NCBI RefSeq assembly: GCF_900113115.1
Contig: NZ_FOOF01000003.1
Coordinates: 124,001-188,000, forward strand
DNA length: 64,000 bases
Reading direction: 5' to 3'
Origin: Duganella sp. CF458
GTDB taxonomy: Bacteria > Pseudomonadota > Gammaproteobacteria > Burkholderiales > Burkholderiaceae_D
The notes below the pieces were generated by a model. It had not been told where the DNA came from, did no database searches, and was given only the letters and a program-made list of their open reading frames with translations. Positions within the stretch are counted from its first letter, which is position 1. Every line of letters begins with the position of its first letter. This document shows positions 16,359-25,350 of this stretch, piece by piece. The translations under genes were made by a program, and so were the position numbers.

Positions 16359-16741
16359 TATTTCTTCCAACCCAGGATGAGGTCGTACAACACAAATTCG
16401 AGGATCTTATCCGTGCCCCAGAGGAAAATCGCCATCACCAGCACAAAGGCAAACACGATCAGGGTAATCTGACGGGCTTCTTTGTGGGTAGGCCATACAA
16501 CCTTCTTGGTCTCGCGAACGGATTCTTTCGCAAAATTCAGGAAATCACGGCCTGCGGCAGAGGTGTACGCGATGCCGGCGGAAATGAGCAAACCAACCAC
16601 AAGCGCGGCTGCCCGCACCAGGGTTGGTTTACCGGTCAGGACGAAAAACCCGACCACGCCTGCAATCAACGCCACAACTGCCAACACGACTTTGAACTTA
16701 TCGTTCGTCGTGCTAACGGTTTGCACGGATTGATTAGACAT
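16358..16741 (-). CDS. secE: Preprotein translocase subunit SecE
   Basis: This 127-residue SecE has the longer form found in many proteobacteria. Two extra N-terminal membrane segments lie near residues 18-55. They are followed by the conserved amphipathic segment ([20 protein letters not shown]) and the last membrane helix ([21 protein letters not shown]). It clamps SecY in the SecYEG channel. Its stop overlaps the nusG start by one base (TAATG), so the two are coupled. Confidence 0.98.
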   Translation of the reverse strand: MSNQSVQTVSTTNDKFKVVLAVVALIAGVVGFFVLTGKPTLVRAAALVVGLLISAGIAYTSAAGRDFLNFAKESVRETKKVVWPTHKEARQITLIVFAFVLVMAIFLWGTDKILEFVLYDLILGWKK

Positions 16742-16777
16742 TTACTTTTTACTTTCGGTGCCCTGCACCAGATTCGG

Positions 16778-16853
16778 TGGCAGGGGCGGAGGGCATCGAA
16801 CCCCCAACCTTCGGTTTTGGAGACCGACGCTCTGCCAATTGAGCTACGCCCCT
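16778..16853 (-). tRNA. tRNA-Trp (CCA)
   Basis: A full cloverleaf can be drawn. The acceptor stem is AGGGGCG/CGCCCCT with discriminator G and an encoded CCA end. The anticodon loop CTCCAAA carries CCA, and the T arm is GGGGGTTCGATGCCCTC-like. It sits between tuf and secE, its usual place in betaproteobacteria. Confidence 0.98.
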
Positions 16854-16932
16854 ACGTAAAACTTTACAGTGGAATCCGTAATTCTAGCACCCATCAGCGA
16901 CGGGCGCTAGTCTTGGCTGGATTCTTTTCGCC

Positions 16933-18123
16933 TTAGCCCAGGATCTTGGCTACGACGCCCGCGCCGACGGTACGGCCGCCTTCACGGATTGCGAAACGCA
17001 GACCTTCTTCCATCGCGATCGGGGAGATCAGCTTGACGGTGATGGAGACGTTGTCGCCTGGCATAACCATTTCTTTGTCCGCTGGCAGTTCGATCGAACC
17101 GGTCACGTCGGTGGTACGGAAGTAGAACTGTGGACGGTAGTTGTTGAAGAACGGGGTGTGACGGCCGCCTTCATCTTTCGACAGAACGTAGATCTCGCCG
17201 GTGAAGTGGTCGTGCGGCTTGATCGAACCTGGCTTGGCCAGAACCTGGCCACGCTGGACGTCTTCACGCTTGGTGCCGCGCAGCAGCAGGCCAACGTTGT
17301 CGCCGGCTTGACCCTGGTCCAGCAGCTTGCGGAACATTTCCACGCCGGTGCAGGTGGTTTTCACGGTGTCGATGATACCGACGATTTCGATCTCTTCGCC
17401 GACCTTGATGATGCCGCGCTCAACACGACCGGTCACCACGGTACCGCGGCCGGAGATCGAGAACACGTCTTCCACAGGCATCAGGAAGGCGCCGTCAACT
17501 GCGCGCTCTGGGGTTGGGATGTAGGTGTCCAGGGCTTCAGCCAGGCGCTCGATGCAAGCTTCGCCCATTTCGCCGGCTTGGCCTTCCAGTGCCATACGTG
17601 CCGAACCTTTGATGATTGGCAGGTCGTCGCCTGGGAATTCGTACTTGGACAGCAGCTCGCGCACTTCCATTTCGACCAGTTCCAGCAGTTCTGCGTCGTC
17701 GACCAGGTCGCACTTGTTCAGGAACACGATGATGTATGGAACGCCAACCTGGCGTGCCAGCAGGATGTGCTCGCGGGTCTGTGGCATTGGGCCGTCAGCT
17801 GCGGAGCAAACCAGGATCGCGCCGTCCATCTGCGCAGCACCGGTAATCATGTTCTTGATGTAGTCGGCGTGGCCTGGGCAGTCAACGTGAGCGTAGTGAC
17901 GGTTGGCAGTCTCGTACTCGACGTGGGCGGTGTTGATGGTAATGCCGCGTGCTTTTTCTTCTGGAGCAGCGTCGATCTGGTCGTAAGCTTTAGCTTCGCC
18001 GCCGAATTTCTTCGACAGGACGGTTGCGATAGCAGCGGTCAGGGTGGTCTTGCCATGGTCAACGTGACCGATGGTGCCAACGTTCACGTGCGGCTTAGTC
18101 CGCTCGAACTTTTCTTTTGCCAT
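16933..18123 (-). CDS. tuf: Elongation factor Tu
   Basis: This 396-residue EF-Tu delivers aminoacyl-tRNA to the ribosome. GTP-binding motifs are intact: GHVDHGKT at residues 19-26, DCPGHADY near 81-88 and NKCD near 136-139. Domains II and III follow with normal length. It sits between a three-tRNA cluster and tRNA-Trp, the tufB-type arrangement. A second tuf copy in the str operon is usual in this group but lies outside the window if present. Confidence 0.99.
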   Translation of the reverse strand: MAKEKFERTKPHVNVGTIGHVDHGKTTLTAAIATVLSKKFGGEAKAYDQIDAAPEEKARGITINTAHVEYETANRHYAHVDCPGHADYIKNMITGAAQMDGAILVCSAADGPMPQTREHILLARQVGVPYIIVFLNKCDLVDDAELLELVEMEVRELLSKYEFPGDDLPIIKGSARMALEGQAGEMGEACIERLAEALDTYIPTPERAVDGAFLMPVEDVFSISGRGTVVTGRVERGIIKVGEEIEIVGIIDTVKTTCTGVEMFRKLLDQGQAGDNVGLLLRGTKREDVQRGQVLAKPGSIKPHDHFTGEIYVLSKDEGGRHTPFFNNYRPQFYFRTTDVTGSIELPADKEMVMPGDNVSITVKLISPIAMEEGLRFAIREGGRTVGAGVVAKILG

Positions 18124-18191
18124 TTTAGACTCCTAACAAATGTTGAGTTGCTGGGCACGCGCCCGACTATCAGATGGATACTGCAGAATTC

Positions 18192-18266
<75 letters not shown>

Positions 18267-18288
18267 TTATTTTTACTACTGTGCTGCT

Positions 18289-18362
18289 TGGAGCGGGTGA
18301 AGGGAATCGAACCCTCGTCATAAGCTTGGAAGGCTTCAGCTCTACCATTGAGCTACACCCGC
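18289..18362 (-). tRNA. tRNA-Gly (TCC)
   Basis: The acceptor stem GCGGGTG/CACCCGC is followed by TCCA. The anticodon loop CTTCCAA carries TCC. It is the middle gene of the Tyr-Gly-Thr cluster. Confidence 0.98.
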
Positions 18363-18412
18363 GAGGTTCCGACTACTTTCGACTACAACTTCACTCAGCT
18401 ACCTGCAAGCTT

Positions 18413-18498
18413 TGGTGGAGGGGACTGGATTCGAACCAGTGTACTCATAAGAGGGCAGATTTACAGTCTGCTGCCTTTAACCACTCGGCCACCCCTCC
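18413..18498 (-). tRNA. tRNA-Tyr (GTA)
   Basis: This 86-base class II tRNA has acceptor stem GGAGGGG/CCCCTCC with an encoded ACCA end. It has a long variable arm, and the anticodon loop CTGTAAA carries GTA. It is the first tRNA after the promoter at 18596-18625. Confidence 0.98.
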
Positions 18499-18595
18499 GC
18501 GAAGGAACCGCAGAGTATGAAGCAACTTTCCAACACTGTCAATACCGTTATTTGCTTATTTCGCAAACGCTGCATGACGTGCGCTTCGGGGCGAG

Positions 18596-18625
18596 ATTGT
18601 AATGGCTAGTCCTGCAAATTTGCAA
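18596..18625 (-). promoter_or_regulatory. Sigma-70 type promoter of the tRNA-tuf operon
   Basis: On the - strand, TTGCAA (-35) and TACAAT (-10) are 18 bases apart. A GC-rich discriminator (CTCGCCCC) lies downstream, typical of stable-RNA, stringently controlled promoters. It lies about 100 bases before tRNA-Tyr and probably starts the whole tRNA-tuf-secE transcript. Confidence 0.65.
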
Positions 18626-18675
18626 GTGTTGTTTTTGCGTTGCACCTTTTGCTTTAAAATCGGTCAACTCATCCC

Positions 18676-21600
18676 GTGCACCGGAGCGCTCATTCTGTGA
18701 AGCATCCCTCCCCCGGCTGGCAGCCAACGCTGGCCGCCAACCTGCTGATGCTGGCGGCCTACGCGCTCATTGGCCGCTGTTGCCTTTACCTGTCGCTGGC
18801 GCCCGGCTATGCAAGCCCGCTGTTCCTGCCGGCCGGGATCGCCCTGGCCGGTATTGTCACCTTCGGGCCGCGCCTGCTGCCCGGGATTGCCATCGGCGCC
18901 CTGCTGATCAATTTCCTGCCCTTGCCGGGCGCGCCCAATCCGCTCACCCTGCCACCCTTGCCGCAAGGCCTGGCCGCGCTCGCCGCGGCCTGTGGCGCCG
19001 CCCTGCAAGCCTGGCTGGGCATGCTGTACTTCCGCCGTGCGATTCGCCCGGAAATCGGTGCCGGCCGCGATGTGCTGCGCTTCCTGCTGCTGGCCGTGTG
19101 CGTCACCCTGGTGAGCAGTACGCTGTCCAATGGTGTCGCGCTCGCCGCCGGCGCCATTGCTCCCGGGTACCTGCTGACGAGCTGGCTGACCTGGTGGATT
19201 GGCGACGCCATCGGCGTGCTGCTGGCCGCGCCGCTGTGCTGGGTGCTGTTCGGCCAGCCGCGCGGCTTGTGGCAGCGCCGCCGTTTGCTGGTGGGCGTTC
19301 CGCAACTCTTGCTGGTCGCCCTGTGCGTGATGCTGTACGTGCTGGTGGCGCGCTGGGAGACCCGGCAACACCTGGAGGGTTTCCGCCTCAAGGCGCAGCA
19401 GGTGGGCGATGCGCTGCAGTCCCGCTTCAGCGAGCATGAGCGCTATGTGTTTGCCATGGCGCGCGCCATCAACCGCTATGGCCGCGTGATGTCGGCGCAG
19501 GGCTTCGACAAGATCGCACACGGTTACCTCGACCAGCGGCCCGAACTGCTGTCGATGGCCTGGCTGCGCCCGGTCTCCGAGGCGGAGCGCCCGGCGTTCG
19601 AAACCTGGGCACGCGATGCCATCGGGCCCGATTTCCGCATGATCGCTCCCGCCACCGGGCCGGGCCATACCCACAGCCATGCCGCGCACGGCCAGGCCGC
19701 GCCGCCGCCCGGCGACCATATGGTGACCTTGTTCATCGAGCCTGCCGCACGCCGTCATTACCAGGGCCTGGACTGGCTGGCCGAACCGGTACGCGCCCAG
19801 GCCGTGCGGCTAGCCCTGCGCACCGGCAAGCCGGTGGCCAGCGCGCCGGTCATGCTGTCCATGCCCGGCGAAGGCAGCGGCGTGGTGCTGCTGCAGGCGG
19901 TCGATCCGGGCGACGGCCAGCCGGCGGCCGGCATGCTGCTGCTGGCCATGCAAATCGATTCCTACGTCAACGGCGCGCTGGCCAGCGCCGACTTCCCGCA
20001 CATCCAGGCCCGCCTGGTGGACCGCAGCAAGCCGGGACCGACCACCCTGGTCGACCTGCTGTCGCGCGCGCCGAACGACGATGACTACTGGCGCCAGCTC
20101 AGCCTCGGCGGCCGCGAGTATGAGCTGGTACTGGCACCCTCGGCCGCCTACATGGTGCACCAGCATGGCTGGCAGAGCTGGCTGGTGCTGAGTGCGGGCC
20201 TGATGCTGACCGGCCTGCTGGGCGCACTGATGTTGCTGACCAGCGGCGAGCGCGCCCAGATCCAGCAACAGGTCAAGGAAGGCACCCTCCGCCTGCGCGA
20301 GCGGGAAGCCCGCCTGCAAGCCATCCTCGACAAGGCGGCCGACGCCATCCTGACCATCGGCGCCGACGGCTTGCTGATGTCCGCGAACGCAGCGGCCTGC
20401 CGCCTGTTCGGCTATCCGGCCGAAGCACTGGCCGGCATGCCGATGGCGGTCCTGCTGCCGGAAGCGGAAAGCGATAGCGCGGCGCGCCTGCTGCGCAATA
20501 TTGCCAGCGGTGCCACCCATGAGCATGAATCGAGCGGCCGCCGTCACGATGGCAGCATCTTCCCGATCGCGATTTCAGTGAGCGAGGTGGAACTTCCGGA
20601 CGGTAATGTGTTCGTCGCCATCCTGCACGACCTGACCGAGCAGCAGCGCGCGCAGGAACGCATCTACAAGCTGGCCCACCACGATCCGCTGACCGGCCTG
20701 GACAACCGCCTGTCGCTCAATCTGCGCCTCGACCAGTTGCTGGCGCAGGCCCGCCGCGCCAGCGGCACGGCGGCGGTGATGTTCCTCGACCTGGACCACT
20801 TCAAGAAGATCAACGACACCCACGGCCACGCCACCGGCGACCAGCTGCTGGTGGCGGTGGCGGACCGCCTGCGCGAGCTGCTGCGCGAGGTCGACACCAT
20901 CGCCCGGCTTGGCGGCGATGAATTCATCGTGGTCACCGGCGGCAACGTCACGCCGGCCGAGGCCAGCCAGATCGCGCTACGCATCGTGGCTGCGCTGGCC
21001 GAGCCGTTCCAGCTGGCGGGCAAGACCATCCATAGCGGCACCAGCGTCGGCGTGGCCATGTTCCCGCCCGACGGCCATGACAGCGCCACGTTGCTGCGCC
21101 ATGCGGATACCGCGATGTACGCCGCCAAGAGCCAGGGCCGCGGCAATTTCCAGTTTTTCGAAGCGGCCATGAATGCCGCCACGCACGAGCGCTTGATGAT
21201 GGAAAGCCGCCTGTGGCAGGCGCTGGAGCGCAAGGAATTCGAGCTGTACCTGCAGCCGCAGGTGGAACTGGCCACGCGCCGCGTGATTGGCGCCGAAGTG
21301 CTGCTGCGCTGGCACCATCCGGAACTGGGCATGGTGGGGCCGGATCGCTTCATCCCGATTGCGGAAGAATCGGGGCTGATCCTGCCGCTGGGGGATTGGG
21401 TGCTGCAGCAGACGGTTGGCCTGCTGCGCCGCTGGCAAGGGGCGCTGCGGCTGGCGGTCAACCTGTCGGCGCGCCAGTGCCACGGCGGCGCCCTGCTGCC
21501 GCTGCTGGACCAGTTGCTGCGCGAGAGCGGGATTGATCCCGCACTGCTGGAACTGGAAATTACCGAATCGGCGGCGATGCAGGACCCGGAACGCAGCCGC

Positions 21601-21954
21601 GATCTGCTGCGCGAGCTGCGGGCACGCGGGATCAAGGTGGCGATCGATGATTTCGGCACTGGGTATTCGTCGCTCAGCTACCTGAAGCTGTTTGAGATCG
21701 ACCGGATCAAGATCGACCGCGGCTTCGTCAAGGATATCGAGAGCGATCCGAACGATGCGGTGATCGTGGCTGCCACCATCGGGCTGGCGCATGCGCTGGG
21801 GTTGGGCGTGGTGGCGGAAGGCGTGGAGACGGAGGCGCAGCTGGAGTTCTTGCGCGGTAAGCACTGCAATGAGGCGCAGGGGTATTTGTTTGCGCGGCCG
21901 ATGCCGGTTGCGGAGTTCGAGGCGCTTGCCGGGCGGTTGCCGCCGCCTGCCTGA
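18676..21954 (+). CDS. MASE1-sensor-PAS-GGDEF-EAL cyclic-di-GMP turnover protein
   Basis: The protein has up to 1092 residues. A multi-helix MASE1-type membrane sensor spans about 20-225. A periplasmic CHASE-like region spans about 240-500 and includes a His-rich stretch GHTHSHAAHG near 330-340. A further membrane helix (LVLSAGLMLTGLLGALMLL) is near 510, a PAS domain near 540-650, a GGDEF domain with intact GGDEF at about 746-750, and an EAL domain. The EAL signature reads EVL at about 874-876. Other metal and catalytic residues are kept (NLSARQ, LEITES, AIDDFGTGYSS, KIDRGFV, VAEGVET), so both synthesis and hydrolysis of c-di-GMP are possible. The start may be GTG 18676 or GTG 18697; the latter has a GGAG upstream. 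Confidence 0.93.
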   Translation: MHRSAHSVKHPSPGWQPTLAANLLMLAAYALIGRCCLYLSLAPGYASPLFLPAGIALAGIVTFGPRLLPGIAIGALLINFLPLPGAPNPLTLPPLPQGLAALAAACGAALQAWLGMLYFRRAIRPEIGAGRDVLRFLLLAVCVTLVSSTLSNGVALAAGAIAPGYLLTSWLTWWIGDAIGVLLAAPLCWVLFGQPRGLWQRRRLLVGVPQLLLVALCVMLYVLVARWETRQHLEGFRLKAQQVGDALQSRFSEHERYVFAMARAINRYGRVMSAQGFDKIAHGYLDQRPELLSMAWLRPVSEAERPAFETWARDAIGPDFRMIAPATGPGHTHSHAAHGQAAPPPGDHMVTLFIEPAARRHYQGLDWLAEPVRAQAVRLALRTGKPVASAPVMLSMPGEGSGVVLLQAVDPGDGQPAAGMLLLAMQIDSYVNGALASADFPHIQARLVDRSKPGPTTLVDLLSRAPNDDDYWRQLSLGGREYELVLAPSAAYMVHQHGWQSWLVLSAGLMLTGLLGALMLLTSGERAQIQQQVKEGTLRLREREARLQAILDKAADAILTIGADGLLMSANAAACRLFGYPAEALAGMPMAVLLPEAESDSAARLLRNIASGATHEHESSGRRHDGSIFPIAISVSEVELPDGNVFVAILHDLTEQQRAQERIYKLAHHDPLTGLDNRLSLNLRLDQLLAQARRASGTAAVMFLDLDHFKKINDTHGHATGDQLLVAVADRLRELLREVDTIARLGGDEFIVVTGGNVTPAEASQIALRIVAALAEPFQLAGKTIHSGTSVGVAMFPPDGHDSATLLRHADTAMYAAKSQGRGNFQFFEAAMNAATHERLMMESRLWQALERKEFELYLQPQVELATRRVIGAEVLLRWHHPELGMVGPDRFIPIAEESGLILPLGDWVLQQTVGLLRRWQGALRLAVNLSARQCHGGALLPLLDQLLRESGIDPALLELEITESAAMQDPERSRDLLRELRARGIKVAIDDFGTGYSSLSYLKLFEIDRIKIDRGFVKDIESDPNDAVIVAATIGLAHALGLGVVAEGVETEAQLEFLRGKHCNEAQGYLFARPMPVAEFEALAGRLPPPA

Positions 21955-21981
21955 AAGCCGGCAAACCGGTGTCTGGCCGGG
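21955..21981. repeat. Partial copy of the dispersed ACCGG repeat
   Basis: Immediately after the TGA stop, GCCGGCAAACCGGTGTCTGG matches one half of the repeat seen between rpoB and rpoC. It lies between the ends of two convergent genes. Confidence 0.6.
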
Positions 21982-23538
21982 TTAGGGCGACAAGGCTGCC
22001 AGCACCTGCGCCTTCAACGCCCGGATCAGCGATGTCTCGTCCGGCGGCACGCCTTCGGGCGCCGGCTGTGCGCGATCCGCATAGAACAAGCCAAGCTGCA
22101 CGCCCTGCAACACCAGCGGCAGCACGATAAAGCTGCGCGCGTCCGGCAGCAGATCGAGGTGCCACTTCGGCAACAGGTCGCGGATCTTGGCCACGCTGGC
22201 ATCCGCGATCATCAGGTCGGCGTCATTCTCCAGCGCCAGGTGGAACAAGTCCTTCCCCTGCAACGGAAACACGAAACCCTCCTGCCGCAAGGCCCGCTTG
22301 TCGCCCAGCGCAATCCGCGCCCGGAACTGCGACGTCTTCGCATCCTTCAGGCACACCGTCGCAAAGCGGAATCCCATGCTGCGGTACAAGGTCTCCAGTA
22401 CCGCCTGCACCAGTTCATTGACGCGCGCCTTGCCCTCCACCCGCATCTCGGTCAGCTCCTGCACGCCCGCCAGCAACTGCTCGCGCGCGTCATACGGCTT
22501 GCCGCTCGGGTAAGCGCCCTCTTTGGCGCCGGAATCCAGGCTGGCCAGCGCCAGCACGCTCGGCAAGGTCCCGGCGGCGGCGGGCGCCTCGCCCGATTCC
22601 GCATACGGGTCACCCGGTTCGCCGGCGGGCGCGCCCGCAGCGCCATCCAGTTGCATGCTGTTCAACAACGCATCCATGCTGCTGCGCGCACGCGTCAGCA
22701 CCGTGGTCACCTGCTCGCGCTCCAGCCCCAGCGAGCTGCCGAAGCGCTGCTGCAGCAGGCGCACATCGTCGGGAGCGACGCCGCCGAGGCGCGTCAGCGC
22801 ACGCGCCGCGTCCATGCTGAAGTGCACCACCTGCCGTATCCATTCCGTGCGGTCCGCCGGCGGCCGCAAGGTGCTGCCGTACAAGGGTGCCAGCGAGCGG
22901 ATGATCACGTCGGGGATCTTCCATTCACGCAGTACGGTGGCCGTCAGCGTGTCATACGTGCTGCCCAGGATCATTTGCGAAGCCTGGCCTTGCGAATGCT
23001 CGCCGGCCACCACCAAGGCATTGATTTCGCGGAAGCGATCGTGCTCGCGCGATGCAATCAGCAACGGCCCCAGGTTCTTGAACAGCGCCCCGATGGCCGC
23101 TTCTTCCGCCTTCTGGTAAGGGCTGTAGCGCGCCAGCTCCCGTCCTACCAGGCTGGCGCACAACGCCGCCTCCAGTTCCACGCGCACGCTTTGCGCGTGC
23201 TTGCTGTTGGCCATGGTGTCGACCAGCAGCATGGCCAGCGCCGTGGTCTTCACATTATCGAAACCAAGCAGCGAAATCGCATGGGAAATTGTGGTTACCG
23301 GCGCGCCCGACGCCTGGCGGTATTGCGGCGTATTGGCCAGGCGCAGGATCTTCTGCGTCAGCGCGACATCGGACAGCACGTGGTAAGCCAGGCTTTGCGT
23401 GCCCTGGTCGTCCGAGTCGGCCATCTGCACCACGCGCGCAATCGACACGCCGAGCGCGAACAAGCCCTCATCATCGCTGCATAGCTTCTTCAGCAGGTAG
23501 GCGCGGACCGGGCGGTCTTCTGGTGGATTCGAGCTCAT
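21982..23538 (-). CDS. HDOD domain protein with C-terminal GAF-like domain
   Basis: This 518-residue protein has an HDOD domain at about residues 15-220 (SLAYHVLSDVALTQKILRLA, TISHAISLLGFDNVKTTALA). HDOD relates to HD-GYP but lacks the catalytic residues and usually acts as a protein-interaction module in signalling. After a Pro/Ala/Gly-rich linker near 310-340, residues about 360-515 look like a GAF-type sensor domain (ELVQAVLETLYRSMGFRFATV). It is last in a - strand row of three signalling genes, 24 bases after the receiver-TPR gene. The function is regulatory; the partner is unknown. Confidence 0.88.
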   Translation of the reverse strand: MSSNPPEDRPVRAYLLKKLCSDDEGLFALGVSIARVVQMADSDDQGTQSLAYHVLSDVALTQKILRLANTPQYRQASGAPVTTISHAISLLGFDNVKTTALAMLLVDTMANSKHAQSVRVELEAALCASLVGRELARYSPYQKAEEAAIGALFKNLGPLLIASREHDRFREINALVVAGEHSQGQASQMILGSTYDTLTATVLREWKIPDVIIRSLAPLYGSTLRPPADRTEWIRQVVHFSMDAARALTRLGGVAPDDVRLLQQRFGSSLGLEREQVTTVLTRARSSMDALLNSMQLDGAAGAPAGEPGDPYAESGEAPAAAGTLPSVLALASLDSGAKEGAYPSGKPYDAREQLLAGVQELTEMRVEGKARVNELVQAVLETLYRSMGFRFATVCLKDAKTSQFRARIALGDKRALRQEGFVFPLQGKDLFHLALENDADLMIADASVAKIRDLLPKWHLDLLPDARSFIVLPLVLQGVQLGLFYADRAQPAPEGVPPDETSLIRALKAQVLAALSP

Positions 23539-23562
23539 GGCCCATTGTAGCGCCAGCGGCTA

Positions 23563-25215
23563 TCAGATCGCGACGCGCACTCCTGCTTCACGCCGCGCTG
23601 CCGGCCGGATGTTGTATTTCTTCAATATGTCCTGGTGCAAGCCCGCCAGCGCGTTCAGTTTGTCGTTGGCCGGGTCGAGGCGGCGCACGGTGGCCACCAG
23701 TGCCAGCACGTGGCGGCCAAGCGCGTCGTCCCAGCCCTGGTTTTCCAGGCACTTCAAGATCGCGACCGCCGCGTTGAAGGCCACCTGGGCGTTGTCCGGC
23801 AGCTTGGCCACGGCTTCCAGCATCAGGTCGACGGCGCCACGGAAGTCGCCTTTCTTGGCCAGCGCCGCGCCGGCTGCCACCATTTCGCCTACCTCGTTGC
23901 GGCTTTCGTCGGCCAGGCGTTGGCCCAGCTCCGCATGGCCGCTCTTTTCCATCATGCGCATGGCGCGCTCCATGGCGCCCGGTGTGGCGGCATTGCGCAT
24001 CACGTCGCGCATCACTTCGGTCGCCTGTTCCTCCTTGCCCACTTCCAGGCAGGTGCGCGCCAGTTCCATCTTCATTTCATTCGACAGGCCGCTTGCCGTG
24101 CGCACGCCGCTCACCGCGTAGTCCAGCGAGGCATTCATGCGCGCCACGTTGCCGGTGAATTCGTGCAGCGCGGCAGAAGCGATGGCGCTGCAAACGTCGG
24201 TGTTGGGGGTGCCGGACAGCGATTTGTCCAGGTCGCGGATCACCGCGGCGGCCTGCACCGGGTCGCCTTTCTTGACCAGGGTTTGCGCCAGCTTGGCGTG
24301 GTCTTCCGGCGTGCGGAATTCGGAATAGCGGGTCTTGCTGACCACCTGCTTGAAGGCGCGCTCGGCGCCATCGACGTCGCCCGCCTCCAGCGCCACTTCA
24401 CCCAGGCGGCGCAGGCGCCGCACCGCATGCGGCGACAATTCGACCGCCTCGGCCAGTACCGCTTGCGCTGCCGCCGGGTCGCCATTCGCTTCATGCGTGC
24501 GCGCCAGCCAGTCGTAGGCATCGAGGAAGCGGCTGTTCTTGCCCAGCAGGTCTGCCAGCAGGTCGCGCGCCTCATCGTAGCGGCCGCGCAGGTACAGGGT
24601 CTTGGCCTGGCCCAGGCGCGCCCACGGCACCTGGCGGCTGTCCCACAACTCGGCATACAGCGGCCCCGCCAGCTCCGGCTCGCCGGCCTGGATGTGCATT
24701 TCCGCGCGCAGGCGGCGGAATTCCATGGCAAAGCGCGGCTGCGCCGCCTCGCCTTCTTCGCACGCTTCGATCGCCGCGCGCAAGTCACCCATGTCGACCA
24801 GCTGGTAGACCGGCAGCAGGGCGTTGCGGCGGTCCAGGGCGCGCCAGATGCGCTCCAGCATGGCATCGGCAGCGAACGGCTTGAGGATGTAATCGTTGGG
24901 CATCAGCTCGGCGGCGCTGACCACCTTGCTGAATTGGCCTTCGCCGGTGACCATGAAGAACATGGTGGAGGCATTGATCAGGCGATGGTGGCGCAGGTCT
25001 TCCAGCATTTGCTGGCCATCCTGGCCGCCCTCCAGGGCGTACTCGCACAGGACCAGGTCGTAGATCCGGGTTTCCAGCGCGCGGATAGCCTGGTTGGAAC
25101 TGGCTGCATCGTCAATCCGCACCAGGCCGCACAAGCTCAGCATATTGTGCAGGCTGGCGCGCATGCTGGGATTGGGCTCGATGACCAGCGCTGTCAGGCC
25201 CTTCAGTTCATTCAT
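23563..25215 (-). CDS. Response-regulator receiver fused to TPR repeats, Glu at phosphoacceptor
   Basis: This protein has 550 residues when started at the ATG at 25215 (MNELKGLTALVIEPN). An upstream extension of 20 residues is possible but lacks receiver character. Residues 5-125 form a CheY-like receiver, and the remainder is a stack of tetratricopeptide repeats (EAGDVDGAERAFKQVV, RGRYDEARDLLADLL). The expected phosphoacceptor Asp is Glu58 in the strand YDLVLCEYAL, read directly from GAG at 25042-25044. The acidic pocket is E13 only, while the late Lys (DYILKPF) is kept. This predicts a receiver that is not normally phosphorylated, perhaps constitutively active. It lies between the HD-GYP and HDOD genes on the same strand. 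Confidence 0.9.
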   Translation of the reverse strand: MNELKGLTALVIEPNPSMRASLHNMLSLCGLVRIDDAASSNQAIRALETRIYDLVLCEYALEGGQDGQQMLEDLRHHRLINASTMFFMVTGEGQFSKVVSAAELMPNDYILKPFAADAMLERIWRALDRRNALLPVYQLVDMGDLRAAIEACEEGEAAQPRFAMEFRRLRAEMHIQAGEPELAGPLYAELWDSRQVPWARLGQAKTLYLRGRYDEARDLLADLLGKNSRFLDAYDWLARTHEANGDPAAAQAVLAEAVELSPHAVRRLRRLGEVALEAGDVDGAERAFKQVVSKTRYSEFRTPEDHAKLAQTLVKKGDPVQAAAVIRDLDKSLSGTPNTDVCSAIASAALHEFTGNVARMNASLDYAVSGVRTASGLSNEMKMELARTCLEVGKEEQATEVMRDVMRNAATPGAMERAMRMMEKSGHAELGQRLADESRNEVGEMVAAGAALAKKGDFRGAVDLMLEAVAKLPDNAQVAFNAAVAILKCLENQGWDDALGRHVLALVATVRRLDPANDKLNALAGLHQDILKKYNIRPAARREAGVRVAI

Positions 25216-25350
25216 GGCTTTCGGCGGAGGACACAGGGCTAGGGCTGTCCTTATTTTAGCGCTTGCGCGCTGCACGCCGTGAAATTTGGAGAGAATCAGG
25301 CTGGCAGCGCGGCGCGGCTGCCACAGTCGGGCTCGCTCAGCGGCTTTTCT

